Origin: UBA8919 sp041658185
GTDB taxonomy: Bacteria; Elusimicrobiota; UBA8919
DNA: 64,000 bases
Assembly (NCBI GenBank): GCA_041658185.1
Contig: JBBAAR010000008.1
Span: forward strand, 1 to 64,000
Direction: 5' to 3'
Part shown: in pieces, positions 23,346 through 32,884 of the stretch
How the letters are laid out: the number at the start of each line of letters is the position of its first letter
Numbering within the stretch: the first letter of the stretch is position 1
The notes under the pieces: model-generated
The model's database searches: none
What the model saw: the letters and a program-made list of their open reading frames with translations, nothing else
What the model was told of the DNA's origin: nothing
Translations under genes and position numbers: made by a program

Positions 23346-25929
23346 TTTCGGTTTCCTTCGCCGCATAAGCGATTGATGCCAGTTTGTCGCCCTCTTCAAG
23401 ACGGATAAGCCGCACGCCCTGCGTGTTTCTTCCTATGACGGAGATGCCCTTTGCTGCCATTCTTATCATAATGCCTTTTTCGGTCATCAGCATTATGTCG
23501 CTGTCGTCCTTTACATTTTTTATGCCGATGACGCAACCGTTCCTATCGGTGGTCTTTATGTTGATAACGCCTTTTCCGCCGCGGGATTGCAGACGATAGT
23601 CGTCTATGTGAGTTCTTTTTCCGTAACCGTTGACAGCTGCGATTAAGACGGTATCTTTGGCAGAAACCGTTTCCATTCCGATGGTCTCATCATCTTTGTT
23701 AAGACGGATTCCGCGCACGCCTTTTCCGGATCTGCCTATTACCCGTATTTGTTCTTCGTTAAATCTGATGGCAAGTCCGTTTTTGGTAGCGAGAATGACC
23801 TCCTGTTTACCGTCGGTGTGCTTGACGTCTATTAAAGAATCGCCGTCGTCAAGATTGATAGCGATAATTCCCGATTTTCTTATATTTGAGTATTCGGCAA
23901 GTTCGGTCTTTTTGATTGTCCCGTTCCGTGTCGCCATCAAAAGATACGAACTCTTCTTTTCTTCAAACGACCTTATCGGAATCGCAGCGGTGATTTTTTC
24001 CTCAGTGGATGATAGTTGCACAAGATTTATTATCGCCTTGCCTTTTGATGTCCTCTGCGCCTCCGGGATTTCATAGACGCGCAGCCAGTAAACGCGGCCC
24101 CTGTTTGTGAAAAGCAGCATATAAGAATGCGTAGATGTCACAAAAAGATTTTCTATAAAATCTTCTTCGCGGGTCGTCATACCGGTTACGCCTCTTCCGC
24201 CGCGATGCTGTGATTTGTAAGTTGTCGTCGGCATTCTTTTGATATAGCCGGCGTGGGAAATGGTTACGACGACATCCTCCTCAGTAATTAAATCGTCCAT
24301 ATCCAGGTCAACCGCATTGGCAACAATTTTTGTTCTTCTTTCGTCGCCGTATTTTTCTTTGAGTTCCGCCAGTTCAGTTTTGATGATGGTCAAGACCTTT
24401 TTTGGGTCGTCTAAAATGGATTTCAGTTTTTCAATCGTCTTTATCAGTTCAAGATATTCATCGTCAATCTTTTTCTGTTCAAGACCGGTAAGTTGCGACA
24501 GTTTCATATCCAGAATCGCCTGGGCCTGAATTTTTGATAACTCAAACTCTTCCATCAAGCGGGTTCTGGCTATATCGGTATCTTTTGATTCCCGTATAAG
24601 TTTTACTATTTTATTGAGGTTATCAAGCGCTATTTTCAAGCCCTCTAAAATGTGTGCGCGCGCTTCCGCTTTGGCAAGTTCAAACTTTGTCCGACGGACA
24701 ACTATTATTTTTCTATGCTCAACATAATGCACAAGCATCTCTTTTATGTTGAGGACGCGGGGACGGTTATTGACGAGGGCAAGCATTATTACTCCGAAAG
24801 ATGATTCCATCTGGGTATGTTTGAATAACTGGTTTAACACGACCTGCGGGTTGCCGTCCCGTTTTACCTCAATAACAAGCCGCATACCGTCCCGGTCCGA
24901 CTCGTCGCGGATATCGGAGATGTCCTCAATTTTTTTATCTTTCACGAGGTCGGCTATTGTTTCAATAAGGACTGCTTTATTGACCTGATACGGAAGTTCG
25001 TTGACGATAATTGCCGTTTTTCCGCTTTTTATATCTTCAATATCCGCTTTTGCTCTTATTCTTATTGAGCCGCGACCCGTCGCAAAATAGTCCTTTATTC
25101 CCTGCCTTCCAAAAATAATTCCGGCAGTCGGAAAATCGGGACCTTTTATAATTTTTGAAAGTTCCGGAATATCAATTTCAGGATTTTCTATAACTGCGGC
25201 TATAGCGTCGCAAATTTCAGTGAGATTATGAGGCGGAATATTTGTCGCCATACCGACGGCAATTCCGGAAGAACCGTTTAACAAAAGATTGGGAAGTTTT
25301 GAAGGAAGTACAAGCGGCTCGGTCATAGACGCATCATAATTCGGTCCGAAATCAACTGTGTTTTTATCAAGGTCGCCGAGCACCTCTTCTGAAATCTGGT
25401 CAAGCCGAACTTCCGTATAACGCATCGCAGCCGGCGGGTCGCCGTCAACACTGCCAAAATTTCCCTGACCTTCAACGAGCGGATAGCGGAGCGAAAAATC
25501 CTGCGCCATTCTGACCATTGCCTCATACACTGATGAATCGCCATGGGGATGATATTTACCGAGACAATCGCCGACGACTCTCGCGGATTTTTTGTATGCC
25601 GTGTTGTGCCTTAAACCCATTTCTTTCATCGTGAAAAGTATGCGGCGGTGGACGGGCTTCAAGCCGTCGCGGACATCAGGCAATGCGCGGCCGACGATGA
25701 CGGACATAGAGTAGTCAATATAGGACGTCTTCATCTCGTCCTCAATGTTGCGCGGAAAAACATGTTTCTGTTCTTCTTCGGTTAATTGCACCGGTTTGAG
25801 CGGAGGCGGAGTAGAGGCAGACGCCGTCTCCGCCGGAGATATTTCCTTCGGCGATTCATCCTGCTGCTCAACTTTTGCAACTTCCTTTTCCTTATCTACT
25901 TTAATCTTTCTCGGTCTTCCTCTGGGCAT
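23323..25929 (-). CDS. gyrA: DNA gyrase subunit A with an AT-hook-like N-terminal extension
   Basis: The 868-aa protein is the breakage-reunion subunit that introduces negative supercoils with GyrB. The catalytic Tyr is Y171 (AAMRYTEVRL). The quinolone-resistance region reads HPHGDSSVYEA, with S132 and E136 at the places of E. coli S83 and D87. The C-terminal beta-pinwheel has GyrA-box-like segments (SRGGKG and HRGGRG). The N terminus is about 49 residues longer than E. coli GyrA; it begins MPRGRPRK, an AT-hook-like DNA minor-groove motif, and continues with a charged, Pro/Ser/Thr-rich linker. It follows gyrB after 43 bases. Confidence 0.97.
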   Translation of the reverse strand: MPRGRPRKIKVDKEKEVAKVEQQDESPKEISPAETASASTPPPLKPVQLTEEEQKHVFPRNIEDEMKTSYIDYSMSVIVGRALPDVRDGLKPVHRRILFTMKEMGLRHNTAYKKSARVVGDCLGKYHPHGDSSVYEAMVRMAQDFSLRYPLVEGQGNFGSVDGDPPAAMRYTEVRLDQISEEVLGDLDKNTVDFGPNYDASMTEPLVLPSKLPNLLLNGSSGIAVGMATNIPPHNLTEICDAIAAVIENPEIDIPELSKIIKGPDFPTAGIIFGRQGIKDYFATGRGSIRIRAKADIEDIKSGKTAIIVNELPYQVNKAVLIETIADLVKDKKIEDISDIRDESDRDGMRLVIEVKRDGNPQVVLNQLFKHTQMESSFGVIMLALVNNRPRVLNIKEMLVHYVEHRKIIVVRRTKFELAKAEARAHILEGLKIALDNLNKIVKLIRESKDTDIARTRLMEEFELSKIQAQAILDMKLSQLTGLEQKKIDDEYLELIKTIEKLKSILDDPKKVLTIIKTELAELKEKYGDERRTKIVANAVDLDMDDLITEEDVVVTISHAGYIKRMPTTTYKSQHRGGRGVTGMTTREEDFIENLFVTSTHSYMLLFTNRGRVYWLRVYEIPEAQRTSKGKAIINLVQLSSTEEKITAAIPIRSFEEKKSSYLLMATRNGTIKKTELAEYSNIRKSGIIAINLDDGDSLIDVKHTDGKQEVILATKNGLAIRFNEEQIRVIGRSGKGVRGIRLNKDDETIGMETVSAKDTVLIAAVNGYGKRTHIDDYRLQSRGGKGVINIKTTDRNGCVIGIKNVKDDSDIMLMTEKGIMIRMAAKGISVIGRNTQGVRLIRLEEGDKLASIAYAAKETENGDDKEV

Positions 25930-25972
25930 AAATTTGATTTCCTTTCTATTCCTTTGACTAATTTTATATTTT

Positions 25973-28429
25973 TTATATATCCAAATTTCTTACTTCGTGG
26001 GCATGCTGCTCTATGAACAGCCGGCGGGGTTCAACTTTATCGCCCATAAGCGTTGTAAAAATTTTGTCCGCCTCAACCGCATCCTCTAATTTCACCTGCA
26101 AAAGTTTTCTGTTTTTCGGGTCCATCGTTGTTTCCCATAACTGAGTAGGATTCATTTCTCCTAAACCTTTATACCTCTGGATTACCGACCCTTTTCTTCC
26201 CAAATTCATTACGGTATCTATCAACTGGCGGAAATTGTGGACATCCGCTTCCTCGCCGGCCGACGACACTATCCTGTAAAGCGGTTTTCCTTCGCCGTTA
26301 CCGTAATTTTCTAAATCAACGTTTTCCGCCTCAAGTTTCTTGGCAACAAGGTCAAGTTTAACAAGTTCCCATAAATCCTTTACTTCAGTTCCGAGTTCCT
26401 CGTCGCCGACAACCATCGGCAACTCGCCCGCAGATGCAAGTTCTTTTGCTCGTTTCTCCTTTTTCTTTTTCAGGTATTCCGCCTTAAAATTTTTCCACTC
26501 TTTTTCCGTAAAAATATATTCCGGTTTATCATCGGTATCAATTTTGTAAAGCGGGAATTTTTCTTTTTTCTTAAAAGAAAGATAATCGTCCCAAGAAACG
26601 CCTTTTTTGACAAGTTTTTTTATGAGGATTTCAAACTCAATTAAATTTTTAAGAATTGCCGAAAGTTTTTTCTGGTCGTACTCCGTGGAAATTTTTTCTT
26701 TTTCCAGTTCGTAAATTTTTATGTCAGAAAGCCCTTCTTCCAAAAGCATACTTTCAAGTTTCTCTTCGGTCTCAACATAAAATTCCTTTTTGCTTTTTTT
26801 GACTTTATACAACGGTGGCTGGGCGATATAGATATTTCCGTTCTGTATCAGTTGAGTCATCTGGCGATAAAAAAATGTCAATAAAAGTGTTCTTATGTGC
26901 GCACCGTCCACATCGGCATCGGTCATTATTATTACCCTGTGATAACGCAAATTGTTTATGTCAAAATCCTCTTGACCTATACCTGTTCCGAGGGCAGTAA
27001 TGAGAGTCCTGATTTCGTCGTTGGCGAGCATTTTGTTTATGCGGGATTTTTCAACATTTAGTATTTTTCCTTTTAACGGAAGAATCGCCTGAAACTTTCT
27101 GTCGCGGCCCTGTTTTGCGGAGCCGCCGGCGCTGTCGCCCTCAACGATATAAATTTCGCATTTTGACGCGTCCCGTTCCTGGCAGTCGGCAAGTTTTCCG
27201 GGAAGCGAACCGGAATCCAGAGCGCCTTTCCTTCTTGTTAATTCGCGGGCTTTTCTTGCCGCCTCCCTGGCTTCCGCAGCCAAAACCGCTTTTTCGGTAA
27301 CTTTATTTGCTACCGTCGGGTTTTCTTCCAGAAATGTGCCGAGCGCCTCCCCGACGATTGATTTCATAATTCCTTCAACTTCGGAGTTGCCGAGTTTCGT
27401 TTTCGTCTGTCCTTCAAACTGCGGCTCGGGAATTTTTATTGAAATTACGGCGGTCAACCCTTCGCGGACGTCATCGCCGGACAATGAAACATTTTTGTCT
27501 TTTATCAGTCCTTTGTTTTTTATGTAATCATTTATTACCCTTGTTAAAGCGGAGCGGAAACCGGTAAGATGCGTCCCGCCCTCGTGGGTGTTGATGTTGT
27601 TGGCGAATGAAATAACATTTTCGGAATAACTGTCGTTGTACTGTATGGCAACCTCCGCGATAATTCCGTCCTTTTCTTTCTTAAAAAATATCGGCTCGGG
27701 GTGAAGCGGATGTTTATTCATACTTAGATATTTCACAAACTGGACTATGCCGCCGTCATAAAAAAATGTATGTTCTTTATCATCCCTTTCGTCAATGATT
27801 GTAATGCGGGTCCCGGCATTTAAGAAAGCAAGTTCACGCAGGCGACTTGAAATCGTATCAAAGGAATAAACGATGGACGAAAAAATTTCTTTGTCAGGTT
27901 TAAAAGTGACTTTCGTGCCTATATCGTCGGTAGAACCCTTAGTTTTTATCGGCTCATCCGTTTTTCCCCTCAAATATTTTTGATAATAAATTTTTCCGTT
28001 TCTGTAGACCTCAACCTCAAGATATTCCGAAAGTGCGTTGACTACCGACACGCCCACGCCGTGAAGACCGCCGGAAACCTTATATGACTGATGGTCAAAT
28101 TTTCCGCCGGCGTGAAGAATCGTCATAACGACTTCCAGCGCAGATTTATTTTTATATTTCGGATGCGGCTCTACGGGGATACCTCTTCCGTCATCCGTAA
28201 CCGAGACGGAATTATCGTCGTGAATTACAACATCAATCGTCTTGCAAAAACCCGCCAGCACCTCGTCAATAGAATTATCAACTACTTCATAAACAAGATG
28301 ATGGAGTCCTTCAACACCGGTTGAACCGATATACATCGCGGGTCTTTTTCTTACCGCATCCAGCCCTTCCAATACCTGAATTTTTGACGCACTGTACTGT
28401 TCCGCCGCTTTTTCTTTTTCTTTTGTCAT
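25973..28429 (-). CDS. gyrB: DNA gyrase subunit B
   Basis: The 818-aa ATPase subunit of gyrase. It has the GHKL ATPase domain (DNSIDEVLAG, DDGRGIPVE, GGLHGVG), the transducer, and the TOPRIM domain with EGDSAGGSAKQGRDR and DADVDGAHIRTLLL, ending in QRYKGLGEMNP. It is longer than the roughly 640-aa Firmicute type because of an insert of about 170 residues in the TOPRIM region (from VKKSKKEFYVE to the NYGNGEGKPL segment), as in proteobacterial GyrB. It lies between dciA and gyrA in the origin cluster. Confidence 0.97.
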   Translation of the reverse strand: MTKEKEKAAEQYSASKIQVLEGLDAVRKRPAMYIGSTGVEGLHHLVYEVVDNSIDEVLAGFCKTIDVVIHDDNSVSVTDDGRGIPVEPHPKYKNKSALEVVMTILHAGGKFDHQSYKVSGGLHGVGVSVVNALSEYLEVEVYRNGKIYYQKYLRGKTDEPIKTKGSTDDIGTKVTFKPDKEIFSSIVYSFDTISSRLRELAFLNAGTRITIIDERDDKEHTFFYDGGIVQFVKYLSMNKHPLHPEPIFFKKEKDGIIAEVAIQYNDSYSENVISFANNINTHEGGTHLTGFRSALTRVINDYIKNKGLIKDKNVSLSGDDVREGLTAVISIKIPEPQFEGQTKTKLGNSEVEGIMKSIVGEALGTFLEENPTVANKVTEKAVLAAEAREAARKARELTRRKGALDSGSLPGKLADCQERDASKCEIYIVEGDSAGGSAKQGRDRKFQAILPLKGKILNVEKSRINKMLANDEIRTLITALGTGIGQEDFDINNLRYHRVIIMTDADVDGAHIRTLLLTFFYRQMTQLIQNGNIYIAQPPLYKVKKSKKEFYVETEEKLESMLLEEGLSDIKIYELEKEKISTEYDQKKLSAILKNLIEFEILIKKLVKKGVSWDDYLSFKKKEKFPLYKIDTDDKPEYIFTEKEWKNFKAEYLKKKKEKRAKELASAGELPMVVGDEELGTEVKDLWELVKLDLVAKKLEAENVDLENYGNGEGKPLYRIVSSAGEEADVHNFRQLIDTVMNLGRKGSVIQRYKGLGEMNPTQLWETTMDPKNRKLLQVKLEDAVEADKIFTTLMGDKVEPRRLFIEQHAHEVRNLDI

Positions 28430-28434
28430 AATAT

Positions 28435-28725
28435 TTATTCCTCAACTATTTTTAGATTTTTTATTTTATCGCTTCCAAAAAACTCATTTAACGCTTTTAT
28501 AATTTTTCTTCTCATTAAAGTTATTTCGTTTTTTACGACAGCGGATTTTACCGATATAAAAACGGTATCTTTTGAAAATTTTACAAGTTCCGCATATTTT
28601 GAAAGTTTAGGACCTATAAACTCGGAAAAAAATACCCTTAGTGCGTAACCGTCGGGAGTAATCGAGCAACCGCTGAGAAACTTGTCAACAATAGTGCCGA
28701 TATGCCTAACTTCGCCTTTCCTCAT
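28435..28725 (-). CDS. dciA: DciA/DUF721-family protein
   Basis: A 96-aa protein with the DUF721/DciA domain: VISVKS-like beta strand followed by a helix pair (SAVVKNEITLMRRKIIKALNEFFG). DciA is the replicative helicase (DnaB) loader or operator in bacteria that lack DnaC/DnaI. It sits between dnaN and gyrB, where recF and dciA are usually found; recF is not present here. It ends 5 bases before the gyrB start. Confidence 0.8.
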   Translation of the reverse strand: MRKGEVRHIGTIVDKFLSGCSITPDGYALRVFFSEFIGPKLSKYAELVKFSKDTVFISVKSAVVKNEITLMRRKIIKALNEFFGSDKIKNLKIVEE

Positions 28726-28801
28726 TTAACACCAGAACATAGTGCATAGAGCACAGAGTACAGAACTACGCTCTCTCAACTACGCTCTACGCTCTGCCTC
28801 T

Positions 28802-29899
28802 CTAATCCAGCCGCATAGGCATAATTATGTAAAGATAATTCGGGTCGTCAGCGGGTCTCAAAACCCCGGGGCTTACCGGTGTAGTGAACTCAAAAATAAT
28901 TTCATCGTTGGTCACCACGCGCAGCATATCAATAACATAATTGGGATTGTAAGCCACAGTGAACGGCTCGCCTTTGTAGTCGGTTTCTATTTCGTCGTTT
29001 CCCTCGCCCTTGCCCTGCTCCATTGAATAAATTAAAATTTTACCCTTGCCGACTGAGTATTTTATTGACGAGGGCCTGAACGGCAGCACCCGGTCGGTGG
29101 CATCAAGCAAATCCTTCGTCTTTATTTTGAGAGAGCCCTTTTTCTCCTTCGGAATAACTTGTTCGTAATTCGGGAAATGCCCCTCAATAAGCCGGGAGCG
29201 CAGAATTGTCTCGCCGATTTTAAACCCTATCTGGTTTTCAAACACGCCGACTTCCGTTTCCTCAATTGATGTACCTGAAATAATTTTTAAAAGTTCTTCA
29301 ATCGCTTTTGACGGAATTATAAATGTACTTGAGATTTTTTTATCAACCGCATTTTCTTTTGAAATGTAAGCAAGCCGTTTTCCGTCGGTTGAAACCATAA
29401 TTGCCTTGCCTTTTTCAATAAGAAAATATATCCCGTTTAAGACGTATCTGGTCTCATCCATTGAAATAGCAAACTTGGTTTTTGTTATCATATCTTTAAG
29501 CGTAGCCGTCGCTATTTTGAATGTTTTTCCGCCTTCAAAATCAACGGCAACCGGGAACTCCGTCTTTGAAAGTCCTACAAGCGAATATTTTGTTTTCCCG
29601 GATTTTATAATTACCTTTTCGTTTTCGGAAACCTCTATCTCTACTTCCTGCTGAGGCAGTTTTTTGATGATATCAATTATAAGTTTGCCGGGCAGAGTAA
29701 TTCCGCCTTCTTTCAATACCTGTGCTTTGATAACCGTTTTAGCGGCAACTTCTAAATCAGTCGCTGCAAGCGTTAAACTATCTTCTTTCGCATCAAAAAG
29801 CAGGTTTGACAACTGCGGCAGTGTGCTTTTTTGCGAGACAGCACCCGATACAATTCCCGTTCCTTTCAAAAGTTCGTCCTTCATACAAACAATTTTCAT
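28802..29899 (-). CDS. dnaN: DNA polymerase III beta subunit (sliding clamp)
   Basis: The 365-aa protein has the three-domain clamp fold and the conserved C-terminal end YIIMPMRLD; dimers encircle DNA and hold the polymerase. Length is typical. GGGGGA precedes the ATG. It follows dnaA with a 267-bp intergenic region rich in DnaA-box-like sequences. Confidence 0.97.
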   Translation of the reverse strand: MKIVCMKDELLKGTGIVSGAVSQKSTLPQLSNLLFDAKEDSLTLAATDLEVAAKTVIKAQVLKEGGITLPGKLIIDIIKKLPQQEVEIEVSENEKVIIKSGKTKYSLVGLSKTEFPVAVDFEGGKTFKIATATLKDMITKTKFAISMDETRYVLNGIYFLIEKGKAIMVSTDGKRLAYISKENAVDKKISSTFIIPSKAIEELLKIISGTSIEETEVGVFENQIGFKIGETILRSRLIEGHFPNYEQVIPKEKKGSLKIKTKDLLDATDRVLPFRPSSIKYSVGKGKILIYSMEQGKGEGNDEIETDYKGEPFTVAYNPNYVIDMLRVVTNDEIIFEFTTPVSPGVLRPADDPNYLYIIMPMRLD

Positions 29900-29971
29900 T
29901 TGGTCCCCCTATCCCCTTTTTTTGGTTTCTTGTTATTATATTAAATATATAATCATAATCATCATAATAGC

Positions 29972-30152
29972 TGTGGATATGTTAGTTATACCGCATCCGG
30001 CACTTTTTATTTTTTTTCATACTCGGTAAACCGCAGTAATTCCAACTTTATTAATGTTAATTATGATGTTGATAACCGTCCAATTTTATTAACACTGCCA
30101 AATTTTTTTATTTTTTCTTGAACTTATCAACCGTTATAAAAAATTACTAACA
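29972..30152. other. Candidate oriC part 1 (dnaA-dnaN gap)
   Basis: This AT-rich gap holds several DnaA-box-like 9-mers: ATATCCACA (29972-29980, minus), TTATCAACA (30067-30075, minus), TTATTAACA (30086-30094, plus), TTATCAACC (30124-30132, plus) and TTACTAACA (30144-30152, plus). None is a perfect TTATCCACA, but they share a TTAnnAACA pattern also found upstream of dnaA. The whole 29900-30166 gap has no gene. Confidence 0.55.
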
Positions 30153-30166
30153 AACTTTAATACTTT

Positions 30167-31525
30167 TTATTTTCCCGATTTTATTTCCTGGATTATTTTA
30201 TTAACCTGTGCCGCAAAATATGCGTCTTTTGCCATCGTTTTTTCTATTTTATCAAATGAATAAAGAACTGTAGTATGGTCTCTGCCGCCGAATGCCTCGC
30301 CGATGTCGGTAGTGGATAGTTCCGTAAATTTTCTTGCCAGATACATAGCAATCTGTCTCGGATGCGCAATGGCATCCGTTCTTTTTTTGCTTTTCAAATC
30401 CTTTATGTCAAGATTGAAATTTCTTGCTATGATTTTTTGTATGCGTTCCATTGTAACCGGGAACTCCACGGATTCCTGTCTTACTATATCCTTGAAAATT
30501 TCATGCGCTCTGTCAACTGTAATCTGGCTCCCTGTCAGTGATGCGTGCGCCACTATTTTTATAAGTGCTCCCTCAAGCGACCTTATATTTTCTTTTATCT
30601 GCGCTGCGATGAAAAGTATCACATCCTCAGGAACATGAATTCTTTCGTCAAAGATTTTGCTTTTTAATATGGCAATCCTTGTTTCCAAATCCGGCGGCTC
30701 AATATCCGCGACCAACCCCCACTCAAACCTGCTTTTGAGCCGGTCCTGCAGCGTTATTATTTCTTTAGGTGCGGAGTCGGCGCACAAAACAATCTGTTTC
30801 CCGGCGTCATATAAGGAATTAAAAGTGTGATGAAACACCTCCTGTATCTGCTCGCCCCTCCCGAGGAACTGGATATCGTCAATAAGAAGTGCGTCAAGCG
30901 AACGGAATTTTTGGTGGAACTGCGGCATCCGGCCTTTCTGCATTGAATCAATCATTTCGTTGGCGAATTTTTCGCAGGTGATATATAAAATTTTTGCCGC
31001 CGGATATTTTTGTTTCATCCTCTGCCCTATTGCATGAAAAAGATGCGTTTTTCCCAAACCCACTTTTGCGTAAATAAAAAGCGGATTATACGCCTTGCCG
31101 GGATTTTCGGCGACCGCAAGCGCCGCCGCCTGTGCAAGACGATTGGAATTTCCGACGATAAATTTTTCAAAAGTGTATTTAGGATTAAACTGGTTTTCAA
31201 GAAAAACGGATTCTTCTTTTGCAACAGGTATCGGCTCGGTTATTTGTTCCGCCCGTTTTAACATCTCGTCCAAATTTTTTGTTACAGTATAATCAAGTAC
31301 CATCGCGGTCCCGACTTGTCCGGAAATTTCTTTTTCTATATTTTCCTGAATATTTTCCCTGAACCAATCAATAAAAAATTTGTTCGGCACTTCAATTATG
31401 AATTTATTTTCAATAATTGAAACTGCTTTTGCGGGTTTTATCCACAATTCAAAAGAATTTTCAGGAATTATTTTTTGAATAACTTCAAGCGTTTTTTCCC
31501 ACAATTCTTGCGGAGTTTTGTTCAT
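30167..31525 (-). CDS. dnaA: Chromosomal replication initiator protein DnaA
   Basis: The 452-aa initiator has domain I (residues 1-80), a short domain II, the AAA+ domain III with Walker A KVGLGKTHLFHA and Walker B LLIDDIQFL, and the domain IV DNA-binding helix-turn-helix with the signature GGRDHTTVLYSFDKI near the C terminus. It unwinds the origin at DnaA boxes. Candidate boxes lie on both sides of the gene and one perfect TTATCCACA lies inside its 5' end (31438-31446). Confidence 0.98.
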   Translation of the reverse strand: MNKTPQELWEKTLEVIQKIIPENSFELWIKPAKAVSIIENKFIIEVPNKFFIDWFRENIQENIEKEISGQVGTAMVLDYTVTKNLDEMLKRAEQITEPIPVAKEESVFLENQFNPKYTFEKFIVGNSNRLAQAAALAVAENPGKAYNPLFIYAKVGLGKTHLFHAIGQRMKQKYPAAKILYITCEKFANEMIDSMQKGRMPQFHQKFRSLDALLIDDIQFLGRGEQIQEVFHHTFNSLYDAGKQIVLCADSAPKEIITLQDRLKSRFEWGLVADIEPPDLETRIAILKSKIFDERIHVPEDVILFIAAQIKENIRSLEGALIKIVAHASLTGSQITVDRAHEIFKDIVRQESVEFPVTMERIQKIIARNFNLDIKDLKSKKRTDAIAHPRQIAMYLARKFTELSTTDIGEAFGGRDHTTVLYSFDKIEKTMAKDAYFAAQVNKIIQEIKSGK

Positions 31526-31577
31526 TATGAAGACCTATTGAAAACTTACTAACAAAGTTATGCACAAATGTTAATAA
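31438..31577. other. Candidate oriC part 2 (dnaA 5' end and upstream)
   Basis: TTATCCACA (31438-31446, inside dnaA), TTACTAACA (31546-31554), TTATGCACA (31558-31566) and TTATTAACA on the minus strand (31569-31577). The same TTACTAACA and TTATTAACA words occur in the dnaA-dnaN gap. TTATGCACA fits the TTATNCACA consensus. Could serve the origin, dnaA autoregulation, or both. Confidence 0.55.
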
Positions 31578-31674
31578 CATTCCAACTTGTTTTTAATTAT
31601 CTGATACTACCATATTTTATCAGGTTTTCCCATTACTTTTGCAATTATACAAAATGTTTATTAGGAAGTCAAGG

Positions 31675-31699
31675 AAAATATTTTTTCAAAAAATATTTT
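31675..31699. repeat. AT-only palindrome between dnaA and ndk
   Basis: AAAATATTTTTT, C, AAAAAATATTTT: a perfect 12-bp inverted repeat made only of A and T. It could be a DNA-unwinding region or just part of the ndk promoter upstream area. Confidence 0.6.
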
Positions 31700-31704
31700 T
31701 TTTC

Positions 31705-31732
31705 TTGACAAATTTTTTTATTTTTATATAAT
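31705..31732 (+). promoter_or_regulatory. ndk promoter
   Basis: -35 TTGACA (31705-31710), -10 TATAAT (31727-31732), spacer 16. The ATG at 31743 begins 10 bases after the -10 with no Shine-Dalgarno sequence. Confidence 0.75.
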
Positions 31733-31742
31733 TACTTTAATT

Positions 31743-32246
31743 ATGAAACAGCAAGCACTTGTTATTATCAAACCGGACGGACTGAAAAAATCTTTAACGG
31801 GAAGTATACTGTTAAAACTTTCCGAGGCGAAACTTGAAATTATCGGAGCGAAAGTTGTTAAACCGACCCGGGAACTCGTGGAAAAACATTATGCCCACAT
31901 GAAAGAAAAACCGTTTTTTGAGGAAATAGTCCAGTATCTTTGCGGTGATATTCACAAATTAAAGCGGGTGCTCGTACTTTTGTATCAGGGAGAAAATGCA
32001 ATTGAAAAATTAAGAAAAATATCGGGTGCTACAAATCCCGAGGATGCCGAACCGACTACCATCCGCGGTTCTTACGGAAGAATTACCACAAAAGGCGTTT
32101 ATGAAAATGTCCTGCATGTTTCCGGCGCTGACTCGGAAGCCGAGCGGGAAATAAAATTATGGTTTCAACCTTCCGAAATCGTTCACGAGATTTATCCCAC
32201 CAAGGAAGTTGTAATAGAAAAATTAAAAATTAAAGAATGGGCGTAA
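31743..32246 (+). CDS. ndk: Nucleoside diphosphate kinase
   Basis: The 167-aa enzyme transfers the gamma-phosphate between nucleoside triphosphates and diphosphates through a phospho-His; the active-site His is in NVLHVSGAD. The start IIKPDGLKK and the RGSYG segment are typical. It is about 25 residues longer than the usual 140 because of an insertion around FFEEIVQYLCGDIHKLKR and a C-terminal extension. It is the only plus-strand gene between 1 and 42 kb. A promoter lies just before the ATG and an intrinsic terminator follows directly. Confidence 0.93.
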   Translation: MKQQALVIIKPDGLKKSLTGSILLKLSEAKLEIIGAKVVKPTRELVEKHYAHMKEKPFFEEIVQYLCGDIHKLKRVLVLLYQGENAIEKLRKISGATNPEDAEPTTIRGSYGRITTKGVYENVLHVSGADSEAEREIKLWFQPSEIVHEIYPTKEVVIEKLKIKEWA

Positions 32247-32250
32247 AAAA

Positions 32251-32280
32251 ACCCCGGACCGCATGGTTCAGGGCTTTTTT
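32251..32280 (+). terminator. ndk terminator
   Basis: CCCCGGACC and GGTTCAGGG pair (one wobble pair and one bulge) around GCAT, followed by CTTTTTT. It begins 5 bases after the ndk stop. Confidence 0.8.
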
Positions 32281-32294
32281 ATTTTAGCTGCAAC

Positions 32295-32726
32295 TTATTT
32301 TTTTACCGGTTCTGCCGCTTTTGCTTTAGCTTTTGCTGCAGGTTTCGGAACTTTAACTTTTATTGAAGTTGCGATATTTTTTTCAGCTTCCATTCTGTAT
32401 CTCACAGAAACTTTAGTGCCGGCAGCGAGTTCGGACAACTGAATTGCTTTATCTTCTTTTGTCAGTTTCGTCTTTGCGTCCACCGTTACGATCTGTGTTT
32501 CACCTTTTTTCTCATTTTTGATCGTTACCTGCGAGTTCGCTATGTCGACGGCGACAACCTCACCGGTTATAGACATGGACTTCTTTTTTGCTTTGGCTGC
32601 GGGTTTTATTGTTTTGGAAGGCGCCGCTTTTACCGCCTCGGGTTTTGCCATCTGTTCCTCGGCATAAATTAAACCGATTCCTGCCGTAAAACTTAACATT
32701 ACCAATAATGCCATTAAACGTTTCAT
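32295..32726 (-). CDS. Exported Ala/Lys/Pro-rich protein with an OB-like beta domain
   Basis: The 143-aa protein has a signal peptide (MKRLMALLVMLSFTAGIGLIYA), an Ala/Lys/Pro-rich linker, a beta-rich domain of about 70 residues (SITGEVVAVDIANSQVTIKN to TSIKVKV) and another Ala/Lys/Pro tail. The beta domain resembles DUF5666-type OB-like modules. Periplasmic location is likely; function unknown. AAAGGAGG precedes the ATG. Its leader carries nested inverted repeats (32749-32848). Confidence 0.7.
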   Translation of the reverse strand: MKRLMALLVMLSFTAGIGLIYAEEQMAKPEAVKAAPSKTIKPAAKAKKKSMSITGEVVAVDIANSQVTIKNEKKGETQIVTVDAKTKLTKEDKAIQLSELAAGTKVSVRYRMEAEKNIATSIKVKVPKPAAKAKAKAAEPVKK

Positions 32727-32748
32727 TTGTACTTCCTCCTTTAAGATG

Positions 32749-32848
32749 AGATTTTACTAAATTTTTAGTTGATATTCATCGGATATTTTTGTCGTTCACC
32801 TCCTATTTTTCCAAGTTTGTGAATATCATCCGTCCATCAGTAAAATCT
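32749..32848 (-). promoter_or_regulatory. Nested inverted repeats in a 5' leader
   Basis: An outer pair AGATTTTACT / AGTAAAATCT and an inner pair TGATATTCA / TGAATATCA enclose a loop that includes a free AGGAGGTGA on the minus strand. It precedes the exported Ala/Lys-rich protein. It may be a regulatory RNA fold; no known riboswitch consensus was recognised. Confidence 0.4.
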
Positions 32849-32884
32849 TTTTTTTATTTTCCTCTTCCGCTGTTGCAAAAAAAC

